Below, in pieces: positions 7,467-15,045 of a stretch of 33,632 nt of DNA. This DNA is from Alphaproteobacteria bacterium. GTDB lineage: Bacteria > Pseudomonadota > Alphaproteobacteria > Micavibrionales > Micavibrionaceae. The stretch is taken from positions 1-33,632 of the forward strand of contig JAGOQV010000012.1 of assembly GCA_018063145.1 (NCBI GenBank), given 5' to 3'. Made by a program: the position numbers and the translations under genes. The notes beneath the pieces were generated by a model. The model saw nothing but the letters and a program-made list of their open reading frames with translations. It did not search any database and was not told the origin of the DNA. Numbering within the stretch: the stretch's first letter is position 1; each line of letters starts with the position of its first letter.

Positions 7467-8187
7467 GCCCGTAAAGTGCCGCAGTTTCCGTCCGCAAGAT
7501 ACGCGGACCAAGACCAACGGGAATCACAAAGTTGCGGTTTTGCAGCAAAGTAAACTCCTCGGTGGAAAAGCCTCCCTCTGGCCCTATCAGAAAACCTCGA
7601 TCCCCTGAAGCGGACGAGCAGATATCTCTCAAGGAAACAATATCTTGCCGTTCAAGAGCTGCATAAAGAGGGACGGCTTTCCCCCATGTTTCCAGAAGCT
7701 GAACAAGTGGGGCAATAGGGGATAAAAGGGGAATATCTAGACGTTCGCACTGTTCCGTTGCTTCCTTAATTTGAGCTGTAACTCGCTCGAAATTCAGATC
7801 ACGATTCACGCTGTGCTGAGTCGTTACAGGGTGAAGATCAGTCACTCCCAGTTCCACCGCCTTTTCAATCAGGAAATCAAGACGATCCTTTTTAAGAAGA
7901 GGAAAAACCAGATGAAGACGAAAGGGGATTTTGGAAGGAGTACAAATTTGACGAAGCAGCAAAATAGAAACGCCTTTTTTCCCAACCCATTTAATTTCAG
8001 CCAGAAACTCACCACTTTCTGGGTAAAACACACGCAGCTCCGCACCATCTGGACGGCGCAGAACGGTTCTGAGATAATGCGCTTGATCGTCGGGCAAACA
8101 AATCTCGCCTTCGTCTTCCTTCACGGGAAAACTGAGAAGGAGTCTCGGTAAGCGGTAGTCAAAATTAAGGTCGGGAGTCATCATCAT
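7432..8187 (-). CDS. rsmE: 16S rRNA (uracil-1498-N3)-methyltransferase RsmE
   Basis: A SPOUT-class methyltransferase that modifies U1498 of 16S rRNA with S-adenosylmethionine. The C-terminal knot signature is clear: FLIGPEGGFSTEE and LGPRILRTETAAL, with the central HPVTTQHSV and EATEQCERLDIP stretches typical of RsmE. The N-terminal PUA-like domain contains the expected HYLRTVLRR. The frame extends to 8226, but those 13 extra residues are atypical, so I start at the first of three consecutive ATG codons (8187), giving 251 residues; the second or third ATG is equally possible. The 5' end abuts the divergent ubiA start, and the 3' end overlaps the convergent hypothetical gene. Confidence 0.92.
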   Translation of the reverse strand: MMMTPDLNFDYRLPRLLLSFPVKEDEGEICLPDDQAHYLRTVLRRPDGAELRVFYPESGEFLAEIKWVGKKGVSILLLRQICTPSKIPFRLHLVFPLLKKDRLDFLIEKAVELGVTDLHPVTTQHSVNRDLNFERVTAQIKEATEQCERLDIPLLSPIAPLVQLLETWGKAVPLYAALERQDIVSLRDICSSASGDRGFLIGPEGGFSTEEFTLLQNRNFVIPVGLGPRILRTETAALYGLSLLNAEKTPE

Positions 8188-9133
8188 GGAACATAGCCAT
8201 AGCATAAAGCCCAACACACCGCACACGGATATTCAATCCGGTGGATGGATTGAACAGAAATTACCTCCCCACGCTCGGCCTTTTGCGTATCTCATGAGAC
8301 TTGACCGTCCTATTGGTACGTGGCTACTGCTCCTTCCCGGGTGGTGGGCGATTTTAGCCGCAGCAGGTGGGCTCTCAGGCCTAGGCGTATGGGGCTGGTA
8401 TGTTTTGTTTCTCTTTGGCCTAGGAGCCGTCATTATGAGGGGGGCTGGCTGTGCCATCAACGATCTATGGGACCGCAAGATTGACCAGCAGGTCGAGCGC
8501 ACAAAATCACGCCCTCTCGCCGCCGAAGATATAACTCCCTTGCAAGCAGTCTTACTGATTTTGGTTTTGCTCTGGATGGGGCTTTTAATTCTTGTTCAAC
8601 TCCCCGCCTCCGCTATTTTGGTTGGAGTTGCCTCGCTTGGCTTGGTCGGGATTTACCCTCTGGCCAAACGGGTGATGCAGTGTCCTCAGCTGGTTTTGGG
8701 CCTCACATTCAACGTCGGGGCTCTTATGGGGTGGGCAAGTTTGCGCGGGGAAATCAATGCTCCGGCGATGCTGCTTTATGGCGCAGGAATATGCTGGACA
8801 CTTGGTTATGATACAATCTACGCCCATCAGGATAAACAAGACGATGCCCTTATCGGAATCAAATCCACGGCTCTATGGTTTGCCCAGCGCAGTCCTTTGT
8901 TCATTAGTGGTTTTTATGGAGCCGCTACCTTGATGATTTATTTCTCCGGTTGGTTAACCAACCAAGGTCCGTTTTTTTACGGACTATGGGCTATCGCAAC
9001 TTTTCACCTGATTCGGCAAGTTTCTCGCTGGGATCTGGATGATCCGGCAAGCTGTCTTGCCGTCTTTCGCTCTAACCGCGATTTTGGATTGCTTATCCTT
9101 TTCGCTTTCGCAACCGGAAGTCTTTTTAGTTAA
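8186..9133 (+). CDS. ubiA: 4-hydroxybenzoate polyprenyltransferase UbiA
   Basis: An integral membrane prenyltransferase that attaches the polyprenyl tail to 4-hydroxybenzoate in ubiquinone synthesis. The first Asp-rich motif is N92-D93-xx-D96-xxx-D100, followed by RTKSRPLA. The second is D209-T-I-Y-A-x-x-D216-K-Q-D219-D220, followed by GIKSTA. Both bind Mg2+ and the diphosphate. Eight or nine hydrophobic spans are evident. At 315 residues it is about 25 longer than E. coli UbiA because of an N-terminal extension (about 1-35), as in other alphaproteobacteria. The ATG at 8186 overlaps the first ATG of the divergent rsmE by 2 bp, so its promoter lies inside rsmE. Confidence 0.95.
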   Translation: MEHSHSIKPNTPHTDIQSGGWIEQKLPPHARPFAYLMRLDRPIGTWLLLLPGWWAILAAAGGLSGLGVWGWYVLFLFGLGAVIMRGAGCAINDLWDRKIDQQVERTKSRPLAAEDITPLQAVLLILVLLWMGLLILVQLPASAILVGVASLGLVGIYPLAKRVMQCPQLVLGLTFNVGALMGWASLRGEINAPAMLLYGAGICWTLGYDTIYAHQDKQDDALIGIKSTALWFAQRSPLFISGFYGAATLMIYFSGWLTNQGPFFYGLWAIATFHLIRQVSRWDLDDPASCLAVFRSNRDFGLLILFAFATGSLFS

Positions 9134-9158
9134 TTAATCAAGAATACCCGCTTGAAAA

Positions 9159-10742
9159 CTATTGCTTGTTAGAAGCAACATGAACTCTATCTTTGACCTG
9201 CAGAGCGTATTCTTCGTCAACACGGCGAATCATCTGGCGGAATTTCTTCATATCCTCGCCTTTAAGCGAAGTATCAACGGCAAATTTAACCGAGCGTGGG
9301 TTAACCTGAACTCCATTAACTAAAATTTCGTAATGAAGATGAGGGCCAGTTGAACGACCCGTTGTCCCAACATAACCAATCAATTGCCCTTGTTTAACAC
9401 GAACCCCGGGACGGATCCCTTTGGCATAGCGGCTCAAGTGCCCGTAGGCACTAGAAAGTTTCGAACTATGGCGAATACGAATATAATTACCGTAGCTGCT
9501 GAACCGGCTAGCTTTTTCAATCACCCCATCACCAGAAGCAAAAATCGCTGTACCAGTTGGAGCCGCAAAATCGACCCCTTTGTGCATTTTGGTATATCCA
9601 AGAACCGGATGAACCCGCACACCATACCCCGATGACATCCGGCCAAAAGCTACCGGCGTTTTCATCAGACCAGACGACTTACGAAGGCTTTTCCCTTCGG
9701 GGGTGTAGTAATCAACCTGTCCGTCTTTGGTCTTGTAACGGAAAAGCGTGTAATCCTTGCCGCCAACAACCATACGGGCAAAAACAATATCTCCAGTTTT
9801 GGCAACATAACCGTCTTCAGTGCTAAAGCTATCGTACATGACTTCCATACGATCACCCGAACGAATATCCCGCTGAAAGTCAATAGCGTAAGAAAAGAGA
9901 CGAATCGCCGTTGCCGTTACACGATCGGGAAGCCCCGCATGGTCAGCCGAACCATAAACCGATCCATCAATCACCACACGTTTTGATTCGCGGCGTTGAA
10001 CAACCCGTTTTTCATCAAGATGCGTGGCAAGGCTACCATCATCCGCCCGCTCCACATGAAGTGTTTTAAGCGGATCAACGATAAAGGAAACTTTGGAGAA
10101 GTTATAATCAGAGCCAGTGGAATCAGGCTCAAGCCGAAGATCCAGAGCCTGCCCTGCCCGCAAGGATTTCAGATTGAAATGTTTGGAAACAGCTTTGACA
10201 ACTTCTCCTGCTTCTCCGTTTTCCAACCCCGCATTCTCAAGCACGCCCGCAAGAGTGTCACCCTTGGCCACATGAATTTTCAGCTCCTTAGGAGTAAGAG
10301 GAGCTGGTTCCATTTCTGCTTTTTCAATCAAAGCAGCGGACTTAATTGTTTCCTGATCGCGGCGAATTTGGCCACTCGGATCACGAAAAGAATCGAGAGT
10401 CTCTTGTGCAAGAAAGGGGGAAGCATTCTGAAGAACGCCCCCAGCAGTTTCAATCCCCATTGAAGGCTCAAGAGAGGAAAACTCAGCCGCCAGCCTCATA
10501 GAATCTTGGGACGAAGCGGTAGGATGAATTTGGCCACCTGCATAAAGACCAAGCACAATAGCCAACCCGGAAAAACCGCTTACAACATAACGAAGACGCA
10601 ACCTGTTATGGCGAGTAAAAAAATCCCGCGTCCGAAGCCGCGCTGCATAGCCAAGCAAACGACCAGCGCGAACGCAAAGGTCGAGGACAGGCAAGGAAGA
10701 TGAAAGAAAACGCTGTAGATATGAAGGTGATGATGATGTCAT
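9159..10742 (-). CDS. M23 family murein endopeptidase (MepM-like)
   Basis: A 527-residue membrane-anchored peptidoglycan hydrolase. It has a basic cytoplasmic stretch, one transmembrane span (about 52-70) and a periplasmic low-complexity segment. A LysM/OapA-like region spans about 154-205 (HVAKGDTLAGVLENAG). A central beta domain follows, and then a LytM/M23 domain (about 362-490). Zinc ligands and active-site residues are all present: H387-xxx-D391, H435 in AYGH, and H468-L-H470. It should therefore be an active endopeptidase cutting cross-links, like E. coli MepM. Convergent with ubiA; its long upstream gap (10743-11061) presumably holds its promoter. Confidence 0.9.
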   Translation of the reverse strand: MTSSSPSYLQRFLSSSLPVLDLCVRAGRLLGYAARLRTRDFFTRHNRLRLRYVVSGFSGLAIVLGLYAGGQIHPTASSQDSMRLAAEFSSLEPSMGIETAGGVLQNASPFLAQETLDSFRDPSGQIRRDQETIKSAALIEKAEMEPAPLTPKELKIHVAKGDTLAGVLENAGLENGEAGEVVKAVSKHFNLKSLRAGQALDLRLEPDSTGSDYNFSKVSFIVDPLKTLHVERADDGSLATHLDEKRVVQRRESKRVVIDGSVYGSADHAGLPDRVTATAIRLFSYAIDFQRDIRSGDRMEVMYDSFSTEDGYVAKTGDIVFARMVVGGKDYTLFRYKTKDGQVDYYTPEGKSLRKSSGLMKTPVAFGRMSSGYGVRVHPVLGYTKMHKGVDFAAPTGTAIFASGDGVIEKASRFSSYGNYIRIRHSSKLSSAYGHLSRYAKGIRPGVRVKQGQLIGYVGTTGRSTGPHLHYEILVNGVQVNPRSVKFAVDTSLKGEDMKKFRQMIRRVDEEYALQVKDRVHVASNKQ

Positions 10743-11061
10743 GTGTGAAAATATGGACTGGGCTCAACAAAAAATCAGGAATGAAGAAGGTTCCTTTTTT
10801 CTTTTTTATGTCGTCGCTGTGGTTCCGTTTGTTTTTCGGTTTCTAACTATCAATCCCGCAACTAAAAAGTCTAGCAACAGGACCATCCGATCTGGCAGCC
10901 ACTCCGTGACTACCTCTACTTCTACTCTTTACGCCGGAGCATCCGGCAGAACCTCTAACTAGACCAACCAATGACAAAAGTCAACCATAGTGAATAAAAC
11001 TCCGGTGGAAAACATCTTTATGTTATGTCTAACAATGCCCCGTAACGGTGGTTTTTCTGAG
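10743..11061. other. 319-bp intergenic region upstream of the M23 gene
   Basis: I see no convincing gene here. The + strand frame starting at 10741 lacks a ribosome binding site and has poor composition. A perfect stem-loop (GCCGGA 10933-10938, 3-nt loop, TCCGGC 10942-10947) is present without a T tract. A purine-rich/T-rich stretch lies at about 10790-10810. It separates the aminotransferase stop from the M23 start on the same strand and probably contains the M23 promoter and leader. Confidence 0.5.
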
Positions 11062-12249
11062 TTACCGCAGAACCTTTTCCAGCCGATTCAACGCTTCTTC
11101 CATAACCTCTGGCGCGGCCCCAAAACACAAACGCAAGTAATCGGGACAGGAGCTTCCAAAAGATGCCCCGGGAGCAAGGCTCACTCCAGCTTCGTCAATC
11201 AATCTCCTTGCCAAACTCATGGAATCTGGCTCTCCCTCAACTTTGAAGAAGGCATAAAACGTAGCGGCTGGACGAGCCATACGCACACGAGGAAGCTCTT
11301 CAAATTTATTCATGACCATATCAAGGTTCTTTTCCCAGTGAGATAATTGCTCTTTGATAAACTCCTCACCATGACGAAGAGCGGCAAGAGCCCCATATTG
11401 GGTAAAAGCAGGGGGACCCATTGTTTCATACAGGATCAAATCGCGCAGCTTCTCTTCCGCATCGCTAGGACAGATCATCCAACCCATCCGCCACCCAGTC
11501 ATCGCCCAGCTTTTAGAAAAGCTATTCACGACATAAAGCCTATCATCAGGATAGGCTGAATCTAGAAAGCTGGGGGACCTTGTTTGGGTATACATACATC
11601 GCGCGTACACTTCGTCTGCAATAATCCAAATACCAAGATTTCTTGCAAATTCTTGAATATCCTTAATTTGTGAAGAGGACATAACCCAACCTGTTGGGTT
11701 ATTGGGGCTGACCAATAAAATTGCTTTCGTACGTGGCGTACAGGCAGAAAATAATTTTTCAGAGTCCAAAGACCACGCGCCATCTTCTTCATCCATACAA
11801 ACTTCCACCACCTTGGCTCTGGCCAGTTCCATCATACCAACCAGATTTTTCCAAATAGGGGTTAGAACAACAATCTCGTCCCCCGGGTCAATCAAGGACT
11901 GAATAGCAAGATGAACCGCCGTGGTCCCTGATGTCGTCACCACCACACGATTCAGGGGAATGTCATGGCCAAAAATGCGAGAATGGTACGAAGCAATCTC
12001 TTGCCGCAGAATAGGATTCCCCAAAACAGGTCCGTAATGGGTTTTTCCTTCCAGCAACGCCTGAGCAACAGCCTCTTGAATAAATCTAGGAGTTGGTGCC
12101 GTTCCTTCCCCTTGTGCGAGACTAATTGTTCCAAGCCGTTCCTTGCCGTACACCAGCAAATCTGCGGCCACGTTAGGGGTTAGGGTCTCAAAACACGCCC
12201 GATACAAAGAACGTGGAGAATGATGGTGCTGAGAGGAAACTGAATACAT
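11062..12249 (-). CDS. Class I/II pyridoxal-phosphate aminotransferase
   Basis: A 395-residue fold-type I PLP enzyme of the aspartate aminotransferase superfamily. Seen: SPNNPTG (181-187) with the PLP-contacting Asn, ADEVY with Asp212 pairing with the pyridine nitrogen, the Schiff-base lysine Lys246 in NSFSKSWAMTGWR, and a C-terminal substrate-binding Arg in YLRLCFG. Length and motifs match the AspC/PatA-like group that transfers amino groups between amino acids and 2-oxo acids. The exact substrate cannot be read from sequence. It is on the same strand as the SDR gene upstream, about 250 bp away, so cotranscription is uncertain. Confidence 0.9.
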   Translation of the reverse strand: MYSVSSQHHHSPRSLYRACFETLTPNVAADLLVYGKERLGTISLAQGEGTAPTPRFIQEAVAQALLEGKTHYGPVLGNPILRQEIASYHSRIFGHDIPLNRVVVTTSGTTAVHLAIQSLIDPGDEIVVLTPIWKNLVGMMELARAKVVEVCMDEEDGAWSLDSEKLFSACTPRTKAILLVSPNNPTGWVMSSSQIKDIQEFARNLGIWIIADEVYARCMYTQTRSPSFLDSAYPDDRLYVVNSFSKSWAMTGWRMGWMICPSDAEEKLRDLILYETMGPPAFTQYGALAALRHGEEFIKEQLSHWEKNLDMVMNKFEELPRVRMARPAATFYAFFKVEGEPDSMSLARRLIDEAGVSLAPGASFGSSCPDYLRLCFGAAPEVMEEALNRLEKVLR

Positions 12250-12302
12250 AGAGGTAACCGCCTGCGGCCTAACGGGCCAATTCTTAAGTGAACATCTTTG
12301 AT

Positions 12303-12428
12303 ATGAATGCGCTCTTCACGCGAATAAGGGGGAAAGTCGGTTCTGTGCGGGCTCAACCCGCCGCGGCAGCACTCGCGGAGATTGCTATAAAGGCAACAGA
12401 CCTGCCAGAAAATGAGAAAGAGGCGTAG
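12303..12428 (+). CDS. Possible 41-codon small ORF
   Basis: An ATG-to-TAG frame of 41 codons in the gap between the aminotransferase and SDR genes. The predicted peptide is Ala-rich and amphipathic in its second half (AAAALAEIAIKATDLPENEKEA). The local DNA is more GC-rich than its flanks and includes stems GCGGG/CCCGC and CGCG/CGCG, so it may instead be part of a structured leader or RNA. No good ribosome binding site is visible. I do not recognise it. Confidence 0.25.
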   Translation: MNALFTRIRGKVGSVRAQPAAAALAEIAIKATDLPENEKEA

Positions 12429-12499
12429 TTCATGTCTTTAAGGAAACAGGAACTCAGCAAAAATTGCAATAAAAATGTGCAACTGCGAATAAAAAACCA

Positions 12500-13273
12500 T
12501 CAAGAGCTGAATTTTGCTGGTTTTTCAGGCACTTTGGCCAAAAGCCGTCCCCGCAAAGCTGGCGGGACCGCAAGCAAAAGCCTCATCGCAAGAACCATAG
12601 GCCACGGAAAGCTGATTCGCATTTTTTTGGCTTCAAGGCCCTTGGCAATAAGGCACGCAGCCCTCTCCACCGAGAGAAGAAACGGCATCGGAAAAGGGTT
12701 GGCCGCCGTCATAGCACTTTCAACAAACCCCGGACACACAACACTGACATCAACACCGAAAGGTTTAAGGCGAGAATGCAACGCCTCACCATAGTAACGA
12801 ATTGCTGCCTTGGACGCTGAATACGCAGGGGCCCCGGGAAGAGGGACAATCCCCGCCAGAGAACTCATAATGACCAACTGTCCTTGCCCCCGCCGCATCA
12901 TAGCTGGCAGAACAGGGTGAATTGTGTTGAGGACTCCTTCAAAATTGACAGAAAAAATTTCTCTCGCCTGCGCAGGAAGCTCATCAACCACAATCCCACC
13001 CGTCCCACCAGAAATACCCGCATTGGCAATCACCATATCAAGTACAAACCGCCGATCCAGATCATGTATCCAACGGCCGACAATATCTGCCGAAGTCACG
13101 TCAATCAGAGCAGAGTGAACTTCTGCCCCCTTTGCTCGACATAGAACGGCCACTTCTTCAAGCCTTCCAAGGTTCCGGCCAGCCAGAGCAAGCCGAACCC
13201 CGTTTTTGGCATAATGAAGCGCAAGAGCGCGGCCAATTCCACTTGATGCCCCTGTAATCAAAATAGTTTTCAA
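12500..13273 (-). CDS. Short-chain dehydrogenase/reductase (classical SDR)
   Basis: A 257-residue NAD(P)-dependent oxidoreductase. It has the full classical SDR set: TGASSGIG (7-14) for the cofactor, NAG (84-86), catalytic Ser138 and the Y151-xxx-K155 pair in YSASK. The C-terminal 60 residues include a hydrophobic stretch (WPMVLAMRLLLAVPPALRG) that may contact the membrane, as in some SDRs acting on lipids. The substrate is unknown. Divergent from gmk with a 48-bp gap. Confidence 0.9.
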   Translation of the reverse strand: MKTILITGASSGIGRALALHYAKNGVRLALAGRNLGRLEEVAVLCRAKGAEVHSALIDVTSADIVGRWIHDLDRRFVLDMVIANAGISGGTGGIVVDELPAQAREIFSVNFEGVLNTIHPVLPAMMRRGQGQLVIMSSLAGIVPLPGAPAYSASKAAIRYYGEALHSRLKPFGVDVSVVCPGFVESAMTAANPFPMPFLLSVERAACLIAKGLEAKKMRISFPWPMVLAMRLLLAVPPALRGRLLAKVPEKPAKFSS

Positions 13274-13321
13274 AGACGGCTTCCCTGTTGCAGGAGAAAT
13301 GAATTTCTGTAGAATACGCGC

Positions 13322-13960
13322 ATGTTACTTCCAATCAATCGTCGTGGTTTGCTGTTTATTTTGTCCTCGCCGTCCGGTGCAGGAAAGACCACAATTACGC
13401 GTTCTTTGCTGGCAAATGATCCGGATTTAAGGGTATCGGTCTCTGTAACCACCCGCCCCCCCCGCCCGGGGGAAGTAGACGGCAAAGATTACCATTTTAT
13501 CAGCAAAGAGCAATTCACCGCGATGATTGACAATAACCAGTTGCTTGAGCACGCAAAAGTTTTTGGTAATTATTATGGAACCCCCCTCAAGCCTGTTGAA
13601 GAGGCCCTTGCAAATTCGCAAGACATTATCTTTGACATTGATTGGCAGGGAACCCAGCAGCTCAAGCAGAAACTGGTCAATGACCTTGTAACTGTTTTTA
13701 TTCTTCCTCCCTCTCAAGAAGAACTGGAAAGACGCCTCCGCTCCCGTCAACAAGACGATGAATCTATCATTCAAGACCGAATGCAGAAAGCCTCCGACGA
13801 AATTTCCCACTACAGCGAATATGACTATATCATCGTCAACACCAACCTTGAAAAATCCATCCAAAAAGCCCAGTCCATCTTGGAAGCCGAACGCTGCAAA
13901 CGGAGACGGCTCACGGCTCTAACCGATTTTGTTCGGGAACTAACCAATTGCGATGGGTAG
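13322..13960 (+). CDS. gmk: Guanylate kinase
   Basis: Converts GMP to GDP with ATP, an essential nucleotide-salvage step. The Walker A loop is SSPSGAGKTT (near residues 15-24). It is followed by the GMP-binding region with TTRPPRPGEVDGKDYHF, and HAKVFGNYYGTP, typical of guanylate kinases. DIDWQGTQQL and a lid with RLRSRQQD come next. At 212 residues it is family length. No strong ribosome binding site is near the ATG, but no better start exists in frame. It is followed by the TauE/SafE gene after 52 bp. Confidence 0.96.
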   Translation: MLLPINRRGLLFILSSPSGAGKTTITRSLLANDPDLRVSVSVTTRPPRPGEVDGKDYHFISKEQFTAMIDNNQLLEHAKVFGNYYGTPLKPVEEALANSQDIIFDIDWQGTQQLKQKLVNDLVTVFILPPSQEELERRLRSRQQDDESIIQDRMQKASDEISHYSEYDYIIVNTNLEKSIQKAQSILEAERCKRRRLTALTDFVRELTNCDG

Positions 13961-14012
13961 TATTTCTAAAAAAACGGCATGATCGGCCACCAATCCTCTC
14001 AAGGCCTGCGCT

Positions 14013-14792
14013 ATGACGGTTTTGTTGGGATTTTCATTCTTTGTGACCGCTTTGATTTACGCAAGCGTTGGCTTCGGAGGAGGATCAACCTATAGTGCCC
14101 TGCTAGCTCTAGCCAACACCGATCTAGCCATTTTTCCTCTCGTCTCACTGACTTGCAACATTATTGTCGTTTTTGGCGGAACGTTTGCTTTCTCCAAATG
14201 GCATCCCAGTTGTTTCAGGATGGTTATTCCGTGGGCAATCTCGTCAGTTCCCGCAGCATTGATCGGAGGGCAAATAGACATCTCAAAAACAGTTTTCCTT
14301 TTTCTTCTGGCCTTGTCCCTACTGATTTCTGCCGTATGTATGCTAAGAATACCGCAAAAACCTTTGTTGAATTCCTGCAACAAAAAATGGGGGCCCTCAC
14401 CCCTCAAGCTCTCTATTCCCGTAGGGTTTTGTCTTGGCCTATTGTCCGGAGTAGTTGGAATCGGCGGAGGCGTTTTTCTCTCCCCCCTTTTGTATGCTTT
14501 GGGAAAAAACCAAGAAAAAGAAATTGCTGGAATGTGCAGCATTTTTATTTTGCTAAATTCCACAGCCGGATTGATCGGGCATTTTATAAAAGCAGAAAAC
14601 ACAGAAAATACTGCGCACTCTTTGCTTGCTTACGGTCCCCTCTTTCTGTCCGTTCTGATTGGGGGACAAATTGGAGCGTGGTCAGGCGCACGGCTCATTG
14701 ACCCCAAGTGGATCAGGGTTACAACCGCAGTCCTTATTTTATATGTTTCGGCTCAACTTTTTCTTCGCTGGGCTACAACAATAGGACTGTAG
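14013..14792 (+). CDS. TauE/SafE family permease (sulfite exporter-like)
   Basis: A 259-residue membrane protein with about seven or eight hydrophobic spans and the two GxGGG-type repeats of the TauE/SafE family: ASVGFGGGSTYSALL near the N terminus and GVVGIGGGVFLSPLL near the middle. Family members export sulfite, sulfoacetate or other organic anions. The adjacent downstream gene encodes a SulP anion transporter, which makes sulfur-anion transport a reasonable guess, but it is not proven by the sequence. Confidence 0.87.
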   Translation: MTVLLGFSFFVTALIYASVGFGGGSTYSALLALANTDLAIFPLVSLTCNIIVVFGGTFAFSKWHPSCFRMVIPWAISSVPAALIGGQIDISKTVFLFLLALSLLISAVCMLRIPQKPLLNSCNKKWGPSPLKLSIPVGFCLGLLSGVVGIGGGVFLSPLLYALGKNQEKEIAGMCSIFILLNSTAGLIGHFIKAENTENTAHSLLAYGPLFLSVLIGGQIGAWSGARLIDPKWIRVTTAVLILYVSAQLFLRWATTIGL

Positions 14793-14850
14793 ATATATTT
14801 CGCACCTTCCACCTAAAATCGTTTGTTTATCGCATTACTCACATGAATTT

Positions 14851-14865
14851 GGTAATTTTATTACC
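14851..14865. promoter_or_regulatory. Perfect 15-bp palindrome upstream of the SulP gene
   Basis: GGTAAT-TTT-ATTACC is a perfect inverted repeat about 180 bp ahead of the SulP ATG and about 60 bp after the TauE stop. It could be an operator or a weak hairpin after the TauE gene; no T tract follows. Confidence 0.35.
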
Positions 14866-14972
14866 GGACAATTTTAGTGTGGACAAAGAAAAATCATCGT
14901 GGTTAATATCACCGCCCGTTGAAGTTGGCGCAAGAGCTAAGAGCTTACAACCTTTCCCATTACTCTGGAAAA

Positions 14973-15001
14973 TTTAACGGACCTATTGGGTGTTGTATAA
15001 A
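14973..15001 (+). promoter_or_regulatory. Possible sigma-70-type promoter for the SulP gene
   Basis: TATAAA (14996-15001) matches five of six bases of a -10 box. TTTAAC lies 17 bp upstream as a weak -35. It is 44 bp before the ATG, and AAAGGCGG ahead of the ATG serves as ribosome binding site. Confidence 0.35.
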
Positions 15002-15045
15002 AATTTCAAATAACGATTAAGACGGGTTAAAGGCGGACCACAAAC

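Noticed and set aside
10741-10962. 73-codon + strand frame upstream of the M23 gene
   Set aside because: No start signal, low-complexity Ser/Thr end, and it overlaps the M23 start region.
12432-12794. 120-codon + strand frame across the 3' end of the SDR gene
   Set aside because: Antisense to a complete SDR with all catalytic motifs; the peptide is Arg/Lys/Thr-rich and non-specific.
14153-14701. 182-codon + strand frame overlapping the TauE/SafE gene
   Set aside because: It is out of frame with the TauE/SafE protein, which has the family glycine motifs; the alternative peptide has no recognisable features.
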